A DNA stretch of 64,000 nucleotides. Origin: Yersinia similis. Lineage in GTDB: Bacteria > Pseudomonadota > Gammaproteobacteria > Enterobacterales > Enterobacteriaceae. Shown here in pieces: positions 1 to 9,026 of the stretch (position 1 is the first letter of the stretch; every line of letters starts with the position of its first letter). The notes under the pieces were generated by a model that saw only the letters and a program-made list of their open reading frames with translations, did no database searches and was not told where the DNA came from. The DNA lies in the NCBI RefSeq assembly GCF_001053095.1, contig NZ_CGBP01000004.1, positions 62,001 to 126,000 of the forward strand, read 5' to 3'. A program made the translations under genes and the position numbers.

Positions 1-388
1 ATAGCGAGATAATCGTCACCAGAATGCCGACACAAACGCCGCGCGCCACCCCACCACCGACATAACCAATAATGACAATATGCGTAGGCACAGGGGCTAC
101 CAGCAACTCTTCGATACTGCGCTGAAACTTCGCTCCGTAGAACGATGCCGCCACATTTGAGTAGGCGTTGGTGATAACCGCCATCATAATCAAACCTGGG
201 ACGATAAACTGCATGTAATCAAAGCCCCCCATATCGCCAATCCGGGCACCAATTAGGTTGCCGAAGATAACAAAATAGAGAGACATCGTAATCACTGGTG
301 GCACCAGTGTTTGAATCCAAATACGTGCAAACCGCGTAATCTCTTTGATCCAAATACTCTGCAATGCTATCCAATACAGGCGGGTCAT
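1..388 (-). CDS. yadH: ABC-2 type exporter permease YadH (partial, 3' end cut by window edge)
   Basis: About 129 codons from the ATG at 388 are visible; the rest lies left of the window. The visible part begins [20 protein letters not shown] and continues with hydrophobic stretches typical of the first half of an ABC-2 membrane subunit (family usually about 256 residues). The start overlaps the TGA stop of the upstream ATPase gene in an ATGA arrangement, so the two are surely translated together. By family the pair forms an inner-membrane exporter; the substrate is unknown and nothing here identifies it. Confidence 0.88.
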   Translation of the reverse strand, partial: MTRLYWIALQSIWIKEITRFARIWIQTLVPPVITMSLYFVIFGNLIGARIGDMGGFDYMQFIVPGLIMMAVITNAYSNVAASFYGAKFQRSIEELLVAPVPTHIVIIGYVGGGVARGVCVGILVTIISL

Positions 389-1311
389 GCTTTCTCTCCC
401 TCATGGCCATTAACCAAGGTCACAAACAGCTCTTCCAGACGGTTGGCCTTGTTACGCATACTTTGTACCTGAACCCCCTGTACGTTCAGTTGGCTAAATA
501 AACTATTCAGGCCCTGTTCACGCTTAACATCCACTTCCAACGTAGAGGTATCCGTCAGACGATATCCATAACCTTCCAGTTTAGGCAGTGGACTCTTCGC
601 CCCGAGATCAAAAATAAAGGTTTCTGATTCCAGCTTACTAAGCAGCTTTTTCATGGTGGTATTTTCCACCAATTCTCCATTCTGGATAATGCCAATGTTG
701 CGGCACAGCATTTCTGCTTCTTCCAGATAGTGAGTCGTCAGAATAATCGTCGTGCCCTGCGCATTCAGCTCTTTCAAGAACCCCCACATGGAGCGACGTA
801 ATTCAATATCTACACCCGCCGTAGGCTCATCTAAGATCAGTAACTTAGGTTCATGCATCAGCGCCCGTGCAATCATCAAACGGCGTTTCATGCCACCCGA
901 TAAACGGATCGCACGCTCATCACGTTTGCTCCATAAATCCAACTGACTGAGATATTTCTCAGCCCGCGCCAACGCGTCTCGCCGAGTCACACCGTAGTAT
1001 CCGGCCTGGGTAATCACTATCTGCAACACCGTTTCAAACGGGTTGAAATTAAATTCCTGAGGCACTAACCCGAGCTGACGTTTGGCATTCACAATATCGT
1101 TATCGATATCGTAGCCAAAGACCTGAACCTTGCCGGATGTTTTGTTCACTAATGAACTAATAATACCGATAGTAGTGGATTTCCCCGCCCCATTCGGACC
1201 GAGCAGAGCATAAAAGTCGCCTGCCTCTACGTGCAGATCGATACCACGCAGTGCCTGAACGCCACCCATATAGGTTTTGGTCAGCTGCGTTATTTCCAGT
1301 GCATATGTCAT
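385..1311 (-). CDS. yadG: ABC transporter ATP-binding protein YadG
   Basis: 308 residues, the usual length. Seen: Walker A at residues 38-46 (GPNGAGKST), signature LSGGM at 137-141 and Walker B LLILDEP at 157-163, followed by a switch-type TTH. This is the DrrA/CcmA-like subgroup that energises ABC-2 exporters. It is the first gene of a yadG-yadH operon read leftward and is divergent from the carbonic anhydrase gene, with 235 bp between the two starts. The cargo is not known for the family. The gene is intact with ordinary codon use. Confidence 0.95.
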   Translation of the reverse strand: MTYALEITQLTKTYMGGVQALRGIDLHVEAGDFYALLGPNGAGKSTTIGIISSLVNKTSGKVQVFGYDIDNDIVNAKRQLGLVPQEFNFNPFETVLQIVITQAGYYGVTRRDALARAEKYLSQLDLWSKRDERAIRLSGGMKRRLMIARALMHEPKLLILDEPTAGVDIELRRSMWGFLKELNAQGTTIILTTHYLEEAEMLCRNIGIIQNGELVENTTMKKLLSKLESETFIFDLGAKSPLPKLEGYGYRLTDTSTLEVDVKREQGLNSLFSQLNVQGVQVQSMRNKANRLEELFVTLVNGHEGEKA

Positions 1312-1472
1312 AAGTAAAAAGGAACCTTATTCAATGGGTTTCTCGGTGGTCCTGCGCACCCATAACGTATTTAACCCTCCCCAGACGAGGCACGTTACGG
1401 GTAACATAAAAAATCAAACAGGCACCAAAAAGATATTACGCAGACAATATTGCGTTATTACCGGAGCTACTG

Positions 1473-1492
1473 TTCCGATTTCAAAATCGGAA
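1473..1492. other. Inverted repeat in the yadG-can divergent region
   Basis: TTCCGATT-TCAA-AATCGGAA, an 8-bp perfect stem with a 4-nt loop, lies about 55 bp upstream of the can start. It has no following T run, so it is not a terminator. It could be an operator or a leader hairpin; no known regulator motif was matched. Confidence 0.35.
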
Positions 1493-1546
1493 TCCTTACC
1501 GTATATTATCCTATCGCAACCCGAACACTACAGGCTATTTACATTG

Positions 1547-2209
1547 ATGAAAGAAATAGAAAAGCTCATTGAGAACAATCGAACTTGGTCAAACACCATT
1601 TGTAAAGATGACCCCGGTTTTTTTGAGCACTTGGCTCAATCTCAAAAACCGCGCTTCCTGTGGATTGGTTGTTCAGACAGTCGCGTTCCCGCAGAGCAGT
1701 TAACCGGGTTGAAATCAGGTGAGCTATTCGTTCATCGTAATGTTGCCAACCTGGTTATCCATACCGATCTTAACTGCCTGTCAGTCGTCCAATACGCTAT
1801 TGATGTTCTTCAGGTAGAACACATTATTATCTGTGGCCACCTTGGCTGTGGTGGTGTTGAAGCCGCCATCAAAGGCGAAGAGATGGGGCTTATCGATAAC
1901 TGGTTACTGCACATTCGGGATCTTTGGTATAAGCACAGCTCATTGCTGGGTGAATTGCCGCAAGAGGAACGCAGTAATGTGCTGTGTCAGATAAACGTGG
2001 TGGAGCAAGTGTATAACCTTGGTCATTCAACCATTGTGCGTTCAGCCTGGAAGCGCGGGCAAAAAGCCATGATCCACGGCTGGGTATACGGTATTGAAAA
2101 TGGTCTGCTGCGTGATTTAGAAGTCTCAGCCACCAGTCTCGGTAGCCTGGAAATGGTGTATCGCAAAGCGATGGCTGAGTTATTACAAAACAATAAAGAG
2201 GACCATTAA
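1547..2209 (+). CDS. can: Beta-class carbonic anhydrase
   Basis: Interconverts CO2 and bicarbonate with a zinc centre. From the ATG at 1547 the protein is 220 residues, the same as E. coli Can; the frame stays open 90 codons further upstream, but that extension has no family counterpart and is rejected. Zinc and active-site residues are visible: Cys42 and Asp44 in CSDSR, and His98 and Cys101 in the CGHLGCGG stretch. The C-terminal half carries the usual LYNLGHS-like and GWVYGIENG segments. It is a single gene, convergent with hpt, with a hairpin immediately after the stop. Needed for growth in air because bicarbonate feeds fatty acid, pyrimidine and arginine synthesis (family knowledge). Confidence 0.97.
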   Translation: MKEIEKLIENNRTWSNTICKDDPGFFEHLAQSQKPRFLWIGCSDSRVPAEQLTGLKSGELFVHRNVANLVIHTDLNCLSVVQYAIDVLQVEHIIICGHLGCGGVEAAIKGEEMGLIDNWLLHIRDLWYKHSSLLGELPQEERSNVLCQINVVEQVYNLGHSTIVRSAWKRGQKAMIHGWVYGIENGLLRDLEVSATSLGSLEMVYRKAMAELLQNNKEDH

Positions 2210-2217
2210 GTCGCTCT

Positions 2218-2247
2218 GGGAGGGTACGTTAAAACGCACCCTCTCCC
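2218..2247 (+). terminator. Hairpin after can
   Basis: GAGGGTaCGT and ACGcACCCTC pair around a TAAA loop with one mismatch, nine bases after the can stop. There is no clear T run, so termination strength is uncertain. It separates the convergent can and hpt genes. Confidence 0.5.
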
Positions 2248-2348
2248 ACCAAATCCTTCCACTAAATTAAGAGTCCCGGAGCGTACATACAGTACGTGAG
2301 GATTCTGAGCACTGCGTAAACTCAAAATGGCGACGCGCAGTAGCCCGA

Positions 2349-2885
2349 TCACTCGTCTAAAGTGACGACCTTACCTACATACGGAAGATGCCTGTACCGC
2401 TGCGCATAATCGATCCCGTAGCCGACAACAAACTCATCGGGAATGGTGAAACCCACCCACTCAACCGGAACTTGCACTTCACGACGCTCGGGTTTATCCA
2501 ACAGCGTACAGATAGCCAGTGATTTTGGGCCACGTAGTTGCAGAATTTCACGTACTTTGCTCAGCGTATTACCTGAATCAATAATATCTTCGACAATCAA
2601 CACATCTTTACCACGGATATCTTCATCCAGGTCTTTCAGGATTTTCACATCACGGGTGGTGCTCATACCGTTGCCGTAGCTGGAGGCCGTCATAAAATCG
2701 ACTTCATGAGAAACATCAATGGTACGGCATAAATCAGCCATAAACATAAATGAGCCACGGAGTAACCCCACCAGCACCATATCACTGCCACTGTCGCGGT
2801 AATGTTCAGAGATTTGGTGGCCTAATTCGGCGATACGGGTTTTTACTTCCTGTTCGGAAATCATGACTTCTACAGTGTGCTTCAC
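2349..2885 (-). CDS. hpt: Hypoxanthine phosphoribosyltransferase
   Basis: Salvages hypoxanthine (and guanine weakly) to the nucleotide using PRPP. The PRPP-binding motif [13 protein letters not shown] is intact, as is the C-terminal [14 protein letters not shown] stretch. Start choice: an ATG at 2894 is possible, but the AGGT ribosome site sits directly against it; the same AGGT is nine bases before a GTG at 2885, which gives MKHTVEV and exactly 178 residues, as in E. coli. Monocistronic, facing can. In E. coli this gene neighbours gcd and cueO; here a small membrane-protein gene takes the place of gcd. Confidence 0.95.
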   Translation of the reverse strand: MKHTVEVMISEQEVKTRIAELGHQISEHYRDSGSDMVLVGLLRGSFMFMADLCRTIDVSHEVDFMTASSYGNGMSTTRDVKILKDLDEDIRGKDVLIVEDIIDSGNTLSKVREILQLRGPKSLAICTLLDKPERREVQVPVEWVGFTIPDEFVVGYGIDYAQRYRHLPYVGKVVTLDE

Positions 2886-3150
2886 AGCCAACATACCTAT
2901 TTGAATGAATGAACTTGTATATCAATGAGAAACCGGCGCTGATGGCCTCAATGATACCGATTGATGCCCATAGCTTAACACACATCAGGAGGCATCCCGT
3001 GGCTCTGCCAGCTTAGGCGGAGATAAAGTATAACAAAAATGAACAACAGGATGCATTGATGACGGTTTTATAAGATTGAGTGGCGTGGCTTGGTGTCCAT
3101 CCATTTGTTGATTAACGAAATGCTGACTATTCGCAAACTAACATTGAGAG

Positions 3151-3279
3151 ATATACTCAAGTTACGTCAAGATGCAGGTCGGCAGCAACCGAGTAAATCC
3201 CCAGGAGCTTAGATAATTGAGTGACTGGGGTGAGCAAGGGCGGCTAACACCCCTGCATCTTGAAGGGCGATGGGTATAT
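3151..3279. repeat. ERIC element, complete
   Basis: About 129 bp with imperfect inverted ends (ATATACTCAAG... and its partner ending GGGTATAT) and the diagnostic cores AATCCCCAGGAGCTTA and GTGACTGGGGTGAGC in the centre. It occupies most of the otherwise empty 460-bp gap between hpt and the membrane-protein gene; the remaining 2886-3150 holds no gene that I can support. Confidence 0.93.
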
Positions 3280-3345
3280 AATGAGGAAACGAGCCATTGA
3301 GGCTCAATATTGCCTCTGGATAATGCTCTCACAAGGAATGTTTTA

Positions 3346-3969
3346 ATGAACTATCAGTCCACTAGCCTACTAATCTATTCCGCAAGTTTTACTGTCATTG
3401 CTGCCATTAGCCTGTTTGTGGCATTTTTTGGTTTGAATGCCCCGCTATTTTACTACCTTGTTGTTGGTTTGGTTTTTAGTGTGTGGATTTCATTACATTT
3501 GCATCGAATGGCAGAAAAAGGCGTGGTCTATCTGATTGCTGAAAAAACGCAATGGATGGTCTATGTCAGGGGGATACCCGTTCAAGAAACCCGAACACCG
3601 CTAAAAAATCCGTGCTTTCTCAGTGTCACTTATATGACCACCTTCTTTCGGCGCTTCCTGATCATCAAATTGTTAATGCAAGCCACAGCGATTTATTTAG
3701 CCCTACAGCAAACCCTTGAACTTGAGCCTACTGACCCCCCTTATCTGCTATTGGCTGTCAGGGTGCTCGCTGTGGTGATTATCTGTTTCCTGATCAACAA
3801 AATATGGCAAACAGTTAAAAACATGATCACACTTCAACGAGCTGAATGGCTGATTGAAGAGATCCCCAGAGAGGGTTTTAGCTATTATCAGGCTTATATC
3901 ATTAGGAATGATAAAAAGAGCGGAAATCAGATACTTCTGCCTGCACTGGCTGAATTGCTAAAAGTATAG
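3346..3969 (+). CDS. Uncharacterised four-helix inner-membrane protein
   Basis: I do not recognise a family. From the ATG at 3346, which has AAGGA eight bases upstream, the protein is 207 residues. Four hydrophobic segments are seen: two near the N-terminus (roughly residues 8-50, including ASFTVIAAISLFVAFFG) and two in the middle (roughly 110-175, including LLAVRVLAVVIICFLINKIW), with a polar loop between and a soluble tail of about 35 residues. No motif suggests an activity. An ERIC element sits 66 bp upstream. It lies where E. coli carries gcd between hpt and cueO, so it is probably a lineage-specific gene. Confidence 0.8.
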   Translation: MNYQSTSLLIYSASFTVIAAISLFVAFFGLNAPLFYYLVVGLVFSVWISLHLHRMAEKGVVYLIAEKTQWMVYVRGIPVQETRTPLKNPCFLSVTYMTTFFRRFLIIKLLMQATAIYLALQQTLELEPTDPPYLLLAVRVLAVVIICFLINKIWQTVKNMITLQRAEWLIEEIPREGFSYYQAYIIRNDKKSGNQILLPALAELLKV

Positions 3970-4065
3970 CGCCGCAACAACCTTCGTTGCCCCGCCCTTC
4001 TTTGATCATCCCCTCCAATTATCACCTCCTCCAACTATCATTTCGATAGCCCTCGGTCATTTCAA

Positions 4066-4093
4066 TAAAAAATCCCCGGCCAACCGACCGGGG
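4066..4093 (-). terminator. Intrinsic terminator of cueO
   Basis: Read on the minus strand: CCCCGGTC-GGTT-GGCCGGGG (one G-U pair) followed by ATTTTTTATT, starting seven bases after the cueO stop. A textbook rho-independent terminator. Confidence 0.88.
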
Positions 4094-4099
4094 TATGGC

Positions 4100-5701
4100 T
4101 CAGGCACTGACGGTAAAGCCCAACATCATGCCAGTATCTTCATGCTCTAATAGGTGGCAGTGAGCCATATAAGGCGTACTGGCGGGGGCGAGATAATTAA
4201 AGCGCACCAGTATCTCACTGCGTGCGCCTTCAACGCGTACCATGTCTTTCCAACCACGGCGATGCTCTGCTGGCGGTTTACCATTCTCCGTTAAAATACG
4301 GAACTGTGTGCCGTGAACATGGAATGGATGCAGCATCATGTCGCCTTCACCCGAAATGGTCCACTTCTCATATTTGCCCTGCTTCGCGTCAAACGCGGGT
4401 TCGGTCATTGAGAAAGCTTTGCCGTTAATCCTATTTGCGTGATTGAAATTAAAGGCTGGCGCACTGTTCATTGTGCCGTGATCCATGCCTTTCATTTTAC
4501 CTTGGCTCATATCTGACATATTGCTATGGTCCATCCCCCCCATGTCACCATGATTCATGTTCATACCGGCCATGGCTTTCGTACCATAACGCGCCACTAA
4601 GGCCTGCATCCCCAGCATATCGAGCTTTGGATCCATCATCAGTTGGAACCAGCGTTCTTGCACACCAGTGACATCAGCTAACGCTGGGATCACAACGAGA
4701 GAATCTGGCAAAACCTGACTACCGACAGCCAGTGAGGGTTGGATCCGTAGCACAGGCAGCGGCTTATCAAACGGGGCTAAGGTCATGCCCATCTGTGTGA
4801 CTGGCAGGGTGACCAGATCGAGAGACTTACCATCGCGGGTATCCACCAGCACTTCGAAACGCTCGCCCATCAATATCGGCAACTCTCGCACCACAACGGG
4901 TTCGGCTAATAACCCGCCATCGCTGGCAATTACGTACATTGGCCGGCCATCGCTAAGCGCCAGATTCAGCGAACGGGCATTACAGCCATTGAGTAGCCGT
5001 AACCGCACCCAGCCACGTGGCGTAATTTGTTGCGGATAAAGAACGCCGTTAGTCAGCATCCGGTCACCAAACCAGCCGACAGCGGCGGTCATCACATCAA
5101 GCTGATAGTCAATCTGCCCATGCTTATCGAGCAATTTATCCTGCAAAATTACGGGAATATCGTCCACGCCCCACTGTTTTGGCAACGGCAGTTTCTCACT
5201 ATCGCTGTCATCAATCAGGACTAACCCGCCTAACCCCATCGCCACTTGGTGACCGGTTTTACTGTGAGTGTGCGGATGGAACCAACACGTTGCGGCGGGT
5301 TGCTCCACCGCGAAGGTAACCTGACGCTTTGCCCCCGGCTGAATCAGCGCTTGTGGGCCACCATCAACCTCGCCGGGGATCTCCAAACCGTGCCAATGTA
5401 CCGTGGTTGCTTCCGGTAAAGAATTAGTGATATCAATGGTTACCGCTTTACCCCGCTGCAAACGAATCGCTGGTCCTAATAAATTACCGTTATAGCCCCA
5501 GGTTTGCGTCGCAGTGGAAGGTAACCAGGTCACACTGCCTGTCTGAATATTCAGATTAATTTTACCGTTTGCATCCGGTTGGAGCAGAGGGGGAATGGGT
5601 AACGGGGAAAAATCTGCGGCCAGTGCCGCCCTGCTCCATAAAGGCAGTGATGTGGCAGCCCCAAGAGCGGCTGTTAACTTAAGAAAATCACGGCGATGCA
5701 T
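4100..5701 (-). CDS. cueO: Multicopper oxidase CueO (periplasmic cuprous oxidase)
   Basis: Oxidises Cu(I) to the less toxic Cu(II) in the periplasm, reducing O2 to water. 533 residues (E. coli 516). A twin-arginine signal is clear: RRDFLK followed by a hydrophobic stretch and an ALA cleavage region near residue 29. Copper ligands are all present: HWHG, WFHPHTH, HPFHVHG and the C-terminal [13 protein letters not shown]. The methionine-rich insert ([19 protein letters not shown] and on, about residues 375-412) is the copper-gating helix region known in CueO. A CueR-type promoter lies 210 bp upstream and an intrinsic terminator just after the stop, so it is a monocistronic copper-induced gene. 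Confidence 0.97.
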   Translation of the reverse strand: MHRRDFLKLTAALGAATSLPLWSRAALAADFSPLPIPPLLQPDANGKINLNIQTGSVTWLPSTATQTWGYNGNLLGPAIRLQRGKAVTIDITNSLPEATTVHWHGLEIPGEVDGGPQALIQPGAKRQVTFAVEQPAATCWFHPHTHSKTGHQVAMGLGGLVLIDDSDSEKLPLPKQWGVDDIPVILQDKLLDKHGQIDYQLDVMTAAVGWFGDRMLTNGVLYPQQITPRGWVRLRLLNGCNARSLNLALSDGRPMYVIASDGGLLAEPVVVRELPILMGERFEVLVDTRDGKSLDLVTLPVTQMGMTLAPFDKPLPVLRIQPSLAVGSQVLPDSLVVIPALADVTGVQERWFQLMMDPKLDMLGMQALVARYGTKAMAGMNMNHGDMGGMDHSNMSDMSQGKMKGMDHGTMNSAPAFNFNHANRINGKAFSMTEPAFDAKQGKYEKWTISGEGDMMLHPFHVHGTQFRILTENGKPPAEHRRGWKDMVRVEGARSEILVRFNYLAPASTPYMAHCHLLEHEDTGMMLGFTVSA

Positions 5702-5784
5702 GGTCGTCTCCCTTCTTGATTATGAGTAAATGCTGACCGTAGGTAAGTACCTGCATAGCACATTGATATTTTGATATGAAGACC

Positions 5785-5899
5785 GTCCGTTGGCGCAAAG
5801 AGAGTACATTGGCATAAAAACGGTCAATTGGCATACAAGTCATCCGTTGATACAAAAATAGCCCGTTGACATACAAATCGTTCGTTGACACATAAAAAG
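5785..5899. repeat. Six imperfect 19-bp tandem repeats in the cueO leader
   Basis: On the plus strand six units of 19 bp follow each other without gaps, e.g. GTCCGTTGGCGCAAAGAGA (5785), GTACATTGGCATAAAAACG (5804), GTCAATTGGCATACAAGTC (5823), ATCCGTTGATACAAAAATA (5842), GCCCGTTGACATACAAATC (5861) and one of 20 from 5880. The shared core is roughly CGTTGrCAtAcAAA. The array starts next to the expected cueO transcription start, so it would form most of the 5' untranslated RNA. Confidence 0.85.
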
Positions 5900-5910
5900 C
5901 ACTGAGTGCA

Positions 5911-5941
5911 AGCTTAAACCCTCCCCCTACGGGAAGGTCAA
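5911..5941 (-). promoter_or_regulatory. CueR-type promoter and operator of cueO
   Basis: On the minus strand: -35 TTGACC (5936-5941), -10 TAAGCT (5911-5916), separated by 19 bp. The spacer holds the dyad ACCTTCC...GGAGGGT (5918-5938). A 19-bp spacer with this dyad is the hallmark of MerR/CueR-activated copper promoters (E. coli cueO and copA). The start of transcription is expected near 5904, leaving a leader of about 200 nt. Confidence 0.88.
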
Positions 5942-6044
5942 GAAGCAATCACTCACGCTATGCTTTCGCTCAATACAATAAAATTTAGTTTGTGACATCA
6001 CTGTGTGGTAACGTCTGTGAACAATAAATAAACCTATTTCTGCT

Positions 6045-6392
6045 ATGAAAAGAACAACGTTAGTCATGCTGCTGCTTACTCTGTGCGGATTCTCATCTGC
6101 CAGCTTTGCATTAAGTGAATCTGAAGCAGAAGATCTTGCCGATCTGACCGCTGTTTTCGTTTATCTAAAAAACGATTGTGGTTATCAGGAACTCCCTAAT
6201 AACGAAATTAAGCGAGCCATTGTCTACTTTGCGCAGCAAAATCGTTGGGATCTCCGCAATTACGATAGCTTTAATATGAAAGCATTAGGTGAAGACAGCT
6301 ATCGCGATCTACGTGGCATCGCCCTTCCTACCCCTATAAAATGTAAGTCTCTCGCCCGTGACTCTTTGGGTTTATTAGCCTACGCTAATTGA
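6045..6392 (+). CDS. yacC: YacC family small secreted protein (pilotin-like)
   Basis: 115 residues, same as E. coli YacC. An N-terminal signal peptide (MKRTTLVMLLLTLCGFSSAS, cleavage near SFA) is followed by the conserved LSESEAEDLADLTAVFVYLKN segment, with two cysteines in the mature part (NDCGYQ and IKCKSL) that probably form a disulphide. The family is described as pilotin-like, which is suggestive given the pilus genes 20 kb away, but no role is proven. It precedes speE by 115 bp on the same strand and may share transcription with it. Confidence 0.9.
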   Translation: MKRTTLVMLLLTLCGFSSASFALSESEAEDLADLTAVFVYLKNDCGYQELPNNEIKRAIVYFAQQNRWDLRNYDSFNMKALGEDSYRDLRGIALPTPIKCKSLARDSLGLLAYAN

Positions 6393-6507
6393 CCATCCCA
6401 CCTTTACGCCTTCTGCCTGAAATTTGACCGTGCAACCTCAGGCAGAGTTGGCTATGATATTGCCCCCCATTTTTCATGGCTGTTACTGCGAAGGAGAGGC
6501 CCCGAAC

Positions 6508-7410
6508 ATGTCACAGAAAGAACTATGGTATGAAACATTACATGCCAACTTCGGCCAATACTTTTCTGTTGAAAATGTACTGTACCGCGAAAAAACCGAG
6601 CATCAGGATCTGGTGATTTTTGAAAACTCAGAGCTGGGCCGCGTAATGGCATTGGATGGCGTGGTGCAAACCACAGAACGTGATGAATTTATCTATCACG
6701 AAATGATGACCCACGTTCCTTTGCTGGCCCACGGGCAGGCAAAAAAGGTGCTGATCATCGGTGGTGGCGATGGCGCAATGTTACGAGAAGTCAGCCGTCA
6801 CAGGAATATTGAGCAGATTACCATGGTGGAAATTGACGCCGGGGTCGTAGAATTTTGCCGCCAGTATTTACCTAATCATAGCGCGGGGGCGTATGACGAT
6901 CCCCGTTTCAAGCTGGTCATCGACGATGGCGTGAATTTCGTTAACCAGACCACTGAAAAATTTGATGTCATCATTTCTGACTGTACCGACCCTATAGGTC
7001 CCGGCGAGAGCCTGTTTACCTCCGCATTTTATGAGGGATGCGCCCGCAGCCTGAATGAGGGGGGCATTTTTGTTGCACAAAACGGTGTTTGTTTCCTACA
7101 ACAGGATGAAGCCGTCAATAGCCATAACAAGCTTAGCCACTATTTCAGTGATGTGAGTTTTTATCAGGCTGCTATTCCAACGTATTACGGCGGTATTATG
7201 ACCTTTGCCTGGGCGACACAGAACCCGGCACTTCGCCAGTTGGATCTCGCTACCTTGCAAAACCGCTTTGCCCAAGCTGGCTTGGCCTGCCGCTACTATA
7301 ACCCAGCGATTCATGTCGGCAGCTTTGCTTTACCACAGTATTTGCTAGATGCCTTAACGACTATACCCAAAGTCACTGGCGTCGCAACCAAGCATGATTC
7401 AAGTGAATAA
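6508..7410 (+). CDS. speE: Spermidine synthase
   Basis: Transfers aminopropyl from decarboxylated AdoMet to putrescine. 300 residues from the ATG at 6508, with AAGGAG 11 bases upstream; E. coli SpeE has 288 and the longer frame from a TTG at 6424 has no family support. Motifs seen: the nucleotide-binding [10 protein letters not shown], the acidic [17 protein letters not shown] and the [12 protein letters not shown] gate region. The C-terminal dozen residues ([14 protein letters not shown]) exceed the E. coli protein. It is followed 77 bp later by speD, which makes its co-substrate, the conserved speED arrangement. Confidence 0.97.
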   Translation: MSQKELWYETLHANFGQYFSVENVLYREKTEHQDLVIFENSELGRVMALDGVVQTTERDEFIYHEMMTHVPLLAHGQAKKVLIIGGGDGAMLREVSRHRNIEQITMVEIDAGVVEFCRQYLPNHSAGAYDDPRFKLVIDDGVNFVNQTTEKFDVIISDCTDPIGPGESLFTSAFYEGCARSLNEGGIFVAQNGVCFLQQDEAVNSHNKLSHYFSDVSFYQAAIPTYYGGIMTFAWATQNPALRQLDLATLQNRFAQAGLACRYYNPAIHVGSFALPQYLLDALTTIPKVTGVATKHDSSE

Positions 7411-7487
7411 GAGCCGCTAGCAACGCCGTCATGTCGAGTAAACAGGGTATAAACGTTGAGTATTCATTCGTAAGGAGGTGAACTAAA

Positions 7488-8282
7488 TTGTCCAAGCTTA
7501 AACTGCACGGCTTCAACAACCTGACCAAAAGCCTGAGTTTTTGTATTTACGATATTTGTTATGCCAAGACCGCAGACGACCGCGATGGCTATATCGCCTA
7601 CATTGACGAACAGTACAATGCCAATCGCTTGACCGAGATCTTGAGCGAAACCTGCTCGATCATCGGTGCAAATATTTTAAATATTGCTCGTCAGGATTAC
7701 GATCCCCAAGGGGCCAGCGTCACCATTTTGGTCAGTGAAGAGCCCGTTGATCCGCGCGATGTTGATACCTCTGAACATCCCGGCCCGTTGCCAAGCGCCG
7801 TGGTGGCCCACCTGGATAAGAGCCATATCTGTGTGCATACTTATCCAGAAAGCCACCCTGAAGCGGGGTTATGTACTTTCCGTGCCGATATCGAGGTCTC
7901 TACCTGTGGGGTGATTTCTCCGCTGAAGGCCCTGAATTACCTGATCCATCAGCTCGAATCCGATATCGTGACCATGGATTATCGGGTACGGGGTTTCACC
8001 CGAGATATCAACGGGGTAAAACATTTTATCGATCACAAAATCAATTCTATTCAGAACTTTATGTCCGATGACATGAAGTCGCTTTATCACATGATGGATG
8101 TGAACGTTTATCAGGAAAATATCTTCCATACCAAGATGATGCTGAAAGATTTCGATTTAAAGCATTATCTGTTTAACGCCAAGCCGGAAGAGCTGAGCGC
8201 AGAAGAAAAGGAACGTATTACCCGCCTGTTATACAAAGAAATGCAGGAAATCTACTATGGCCGCAATGTGCCGGAAGTGTGA
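7488..8282 (+). CDS. speD: S-adenosylmethionine decarboxylase proenzyme
   Basis: Produces decarboxylated AdoMet for spermidine synthesis. Starts at TTG, with a strong AAGGAGG nine bases upstream; this gives 264 residues, exactly the enterobacterial length. Self-cleavage site is visible as Lys111-Ser112 in [10 protein letters not shown]; Ser112 becomes the pyruvoyl cofactor. The C-terminus ([14 protein letters not shown]) matches the family. The TTG start beside a near-perfect ribosome site is the notable point. Follows speE in the same direction, with a hairpin 52 bp after the stop. Confidence 0.97.
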   Translation: MSKLKLHGFNNLTKSLSFCIYDICYAKTADDRDGYIAYIDEQYNANRLTEILSETCSIIGANILNIARQDYDPQGASVTILVSEEPVDPRDVDTSEHPGPLPSAVVAHLDKSHICVHTYPESHPEAGLCTFRADIEVSTCGVISPLKALNYLIHQLESDIVTMDYRVRGFTRDINGVKHFIDHKINSIQNFMSDDMKSLYHMMDVNVYQENIFHTKMMLKDFDLKHYLFNAKPEELSAEEKERITRLLYKEMQEIYYGRNVPEV

Positions 8283-8333
8283 TGTATTACAGCCTATACT
8301 CTAAGTAATTCCGTGCTATTTACACAAAGTTAA

Positions 8334-8357
8334 AGGTGATCGCTCCGGCGATCACCT
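8334..8357 (+). terminator. Hairpin after speD
   Basis: AGGTGATCGC-TCCG-GCGATCACCT, a perfect 10-bp stem. It is followed by A-rich rather than T-rich sequence on the plus strand, so it may be a 3' stabilising hairpin as much as a terminator. Confidence 0.55.
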
Positions 8358-8480
8358 AAAAACAACTCGCCGCAGTTACCCGTTCTGGGTTGCCAGGTAA
8401 TCCCCCCATTTTTAACGGATGTCTTAAGTAAAATCAGGCTACCCGTTTAATATGTTATATCGGCGTATAACCCTGTAATG

Positions 8481-8720
8481 CCATTGCTCATCAAGTTGGC
8501 AGATGAGCGACTGGCGAGGACGTTATCCGCTTCGGCGCGAGTTTTTTAAAGCACGGAGACGGTGTTGAGGCCGATTTTCAGCACTCTGGCGGTATCGCGG
8601 ACACCGGAGCCATTGAAAGCCATTTCAACAATCTGCTCTTTCACCCCAAGTTCACGGGCTTCGTAGGTGTAGGTAAGCTGAAATACCCGGTGGCAATGAA
8701 CATTAGCGCGACCATAAGCA
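8481..8720 (-). pseudogene. IS1-family transposase remnant (InsA and start of InsB)
   Basis: Read on the minus strand, about 8715 to 8560 encodes a stretch like IS1 InsA: HRVFQLTYTYEARE, then GVKEQIVEMAFNGSGVRDTA and RVLKIGLNTV. A one-base frameshift follows, after which LRALKNSRRSG ends at a TAA at 8523-8525. A little further the InsB-like LICQLDEQW (8481-8507) is legible. The zinc-finger N-terminus of InsA and nearly all of InsB are gone and I see no terminal repeats, so the element is dead. It lies between speD and the yddG-like gene, a place where E. coli has neither. Confidence 0.82.
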
Positions 8721-8834
8721 AATCTCGAAAACTCGCATTGTACCTCAGTTCCAACTAATTGGAGGCATTACCGAATTAATAACCAGACTTAACAATGATT
8801 ATTGATAAATAATAATTCCCCACGATTTAATATG

Positions 8835-8975
8835 TATAACCTAAATAATTCGAGTTGCAGGAAGGCGGTAAATAAAAGTATCGAATGATGCTTACATAAA
8901 TAGATAATCGGGTTACCGGGAACAGATTTGCAGAGCGCAGACAACACACTGGCAACTTGAAAGATGACAAGTATA
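8835..8975. repeat. ERIC-type element, diverged
   Basis: About 141 bp, opening TATAACCTAAATAATTCGAG TTGCAGGAAGGCGG and closing GGCAACTTGAAAGATGACAAGTATA, the standard Yersinia ERIC arms. The centre is diverged but keeps ATGCTTACATAA. It ends 51 bp before the yddG-like start, so the promoter of that gene lies in or beside it. Confidence 0.8.
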
Positions 8976-9026
8976 AGAAGATGATATTCTCTCCATTTAG
9001 CATTGCACAAGGAAGATGCTCCTTTA

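Noticed and set aside
1277-1546. 90-codon N-terminal extension of can
   Set aside because: Exceeds the 220-residue family length and overlaps yadG; the internal ATG at 1547 fits the family.
5785-5899. CRISPR array
   Set aside because: Contiguous 19-bp units, no spacers, no cas genes nearby.
5688-5948. 86-codon minus-strand frame upstream of cueO
   Set aside because: It begins upstream of the -10 of the CueR promoter, has no ribosome site, overlaps cueO and translates the 19-bp repeats out of period with codons.
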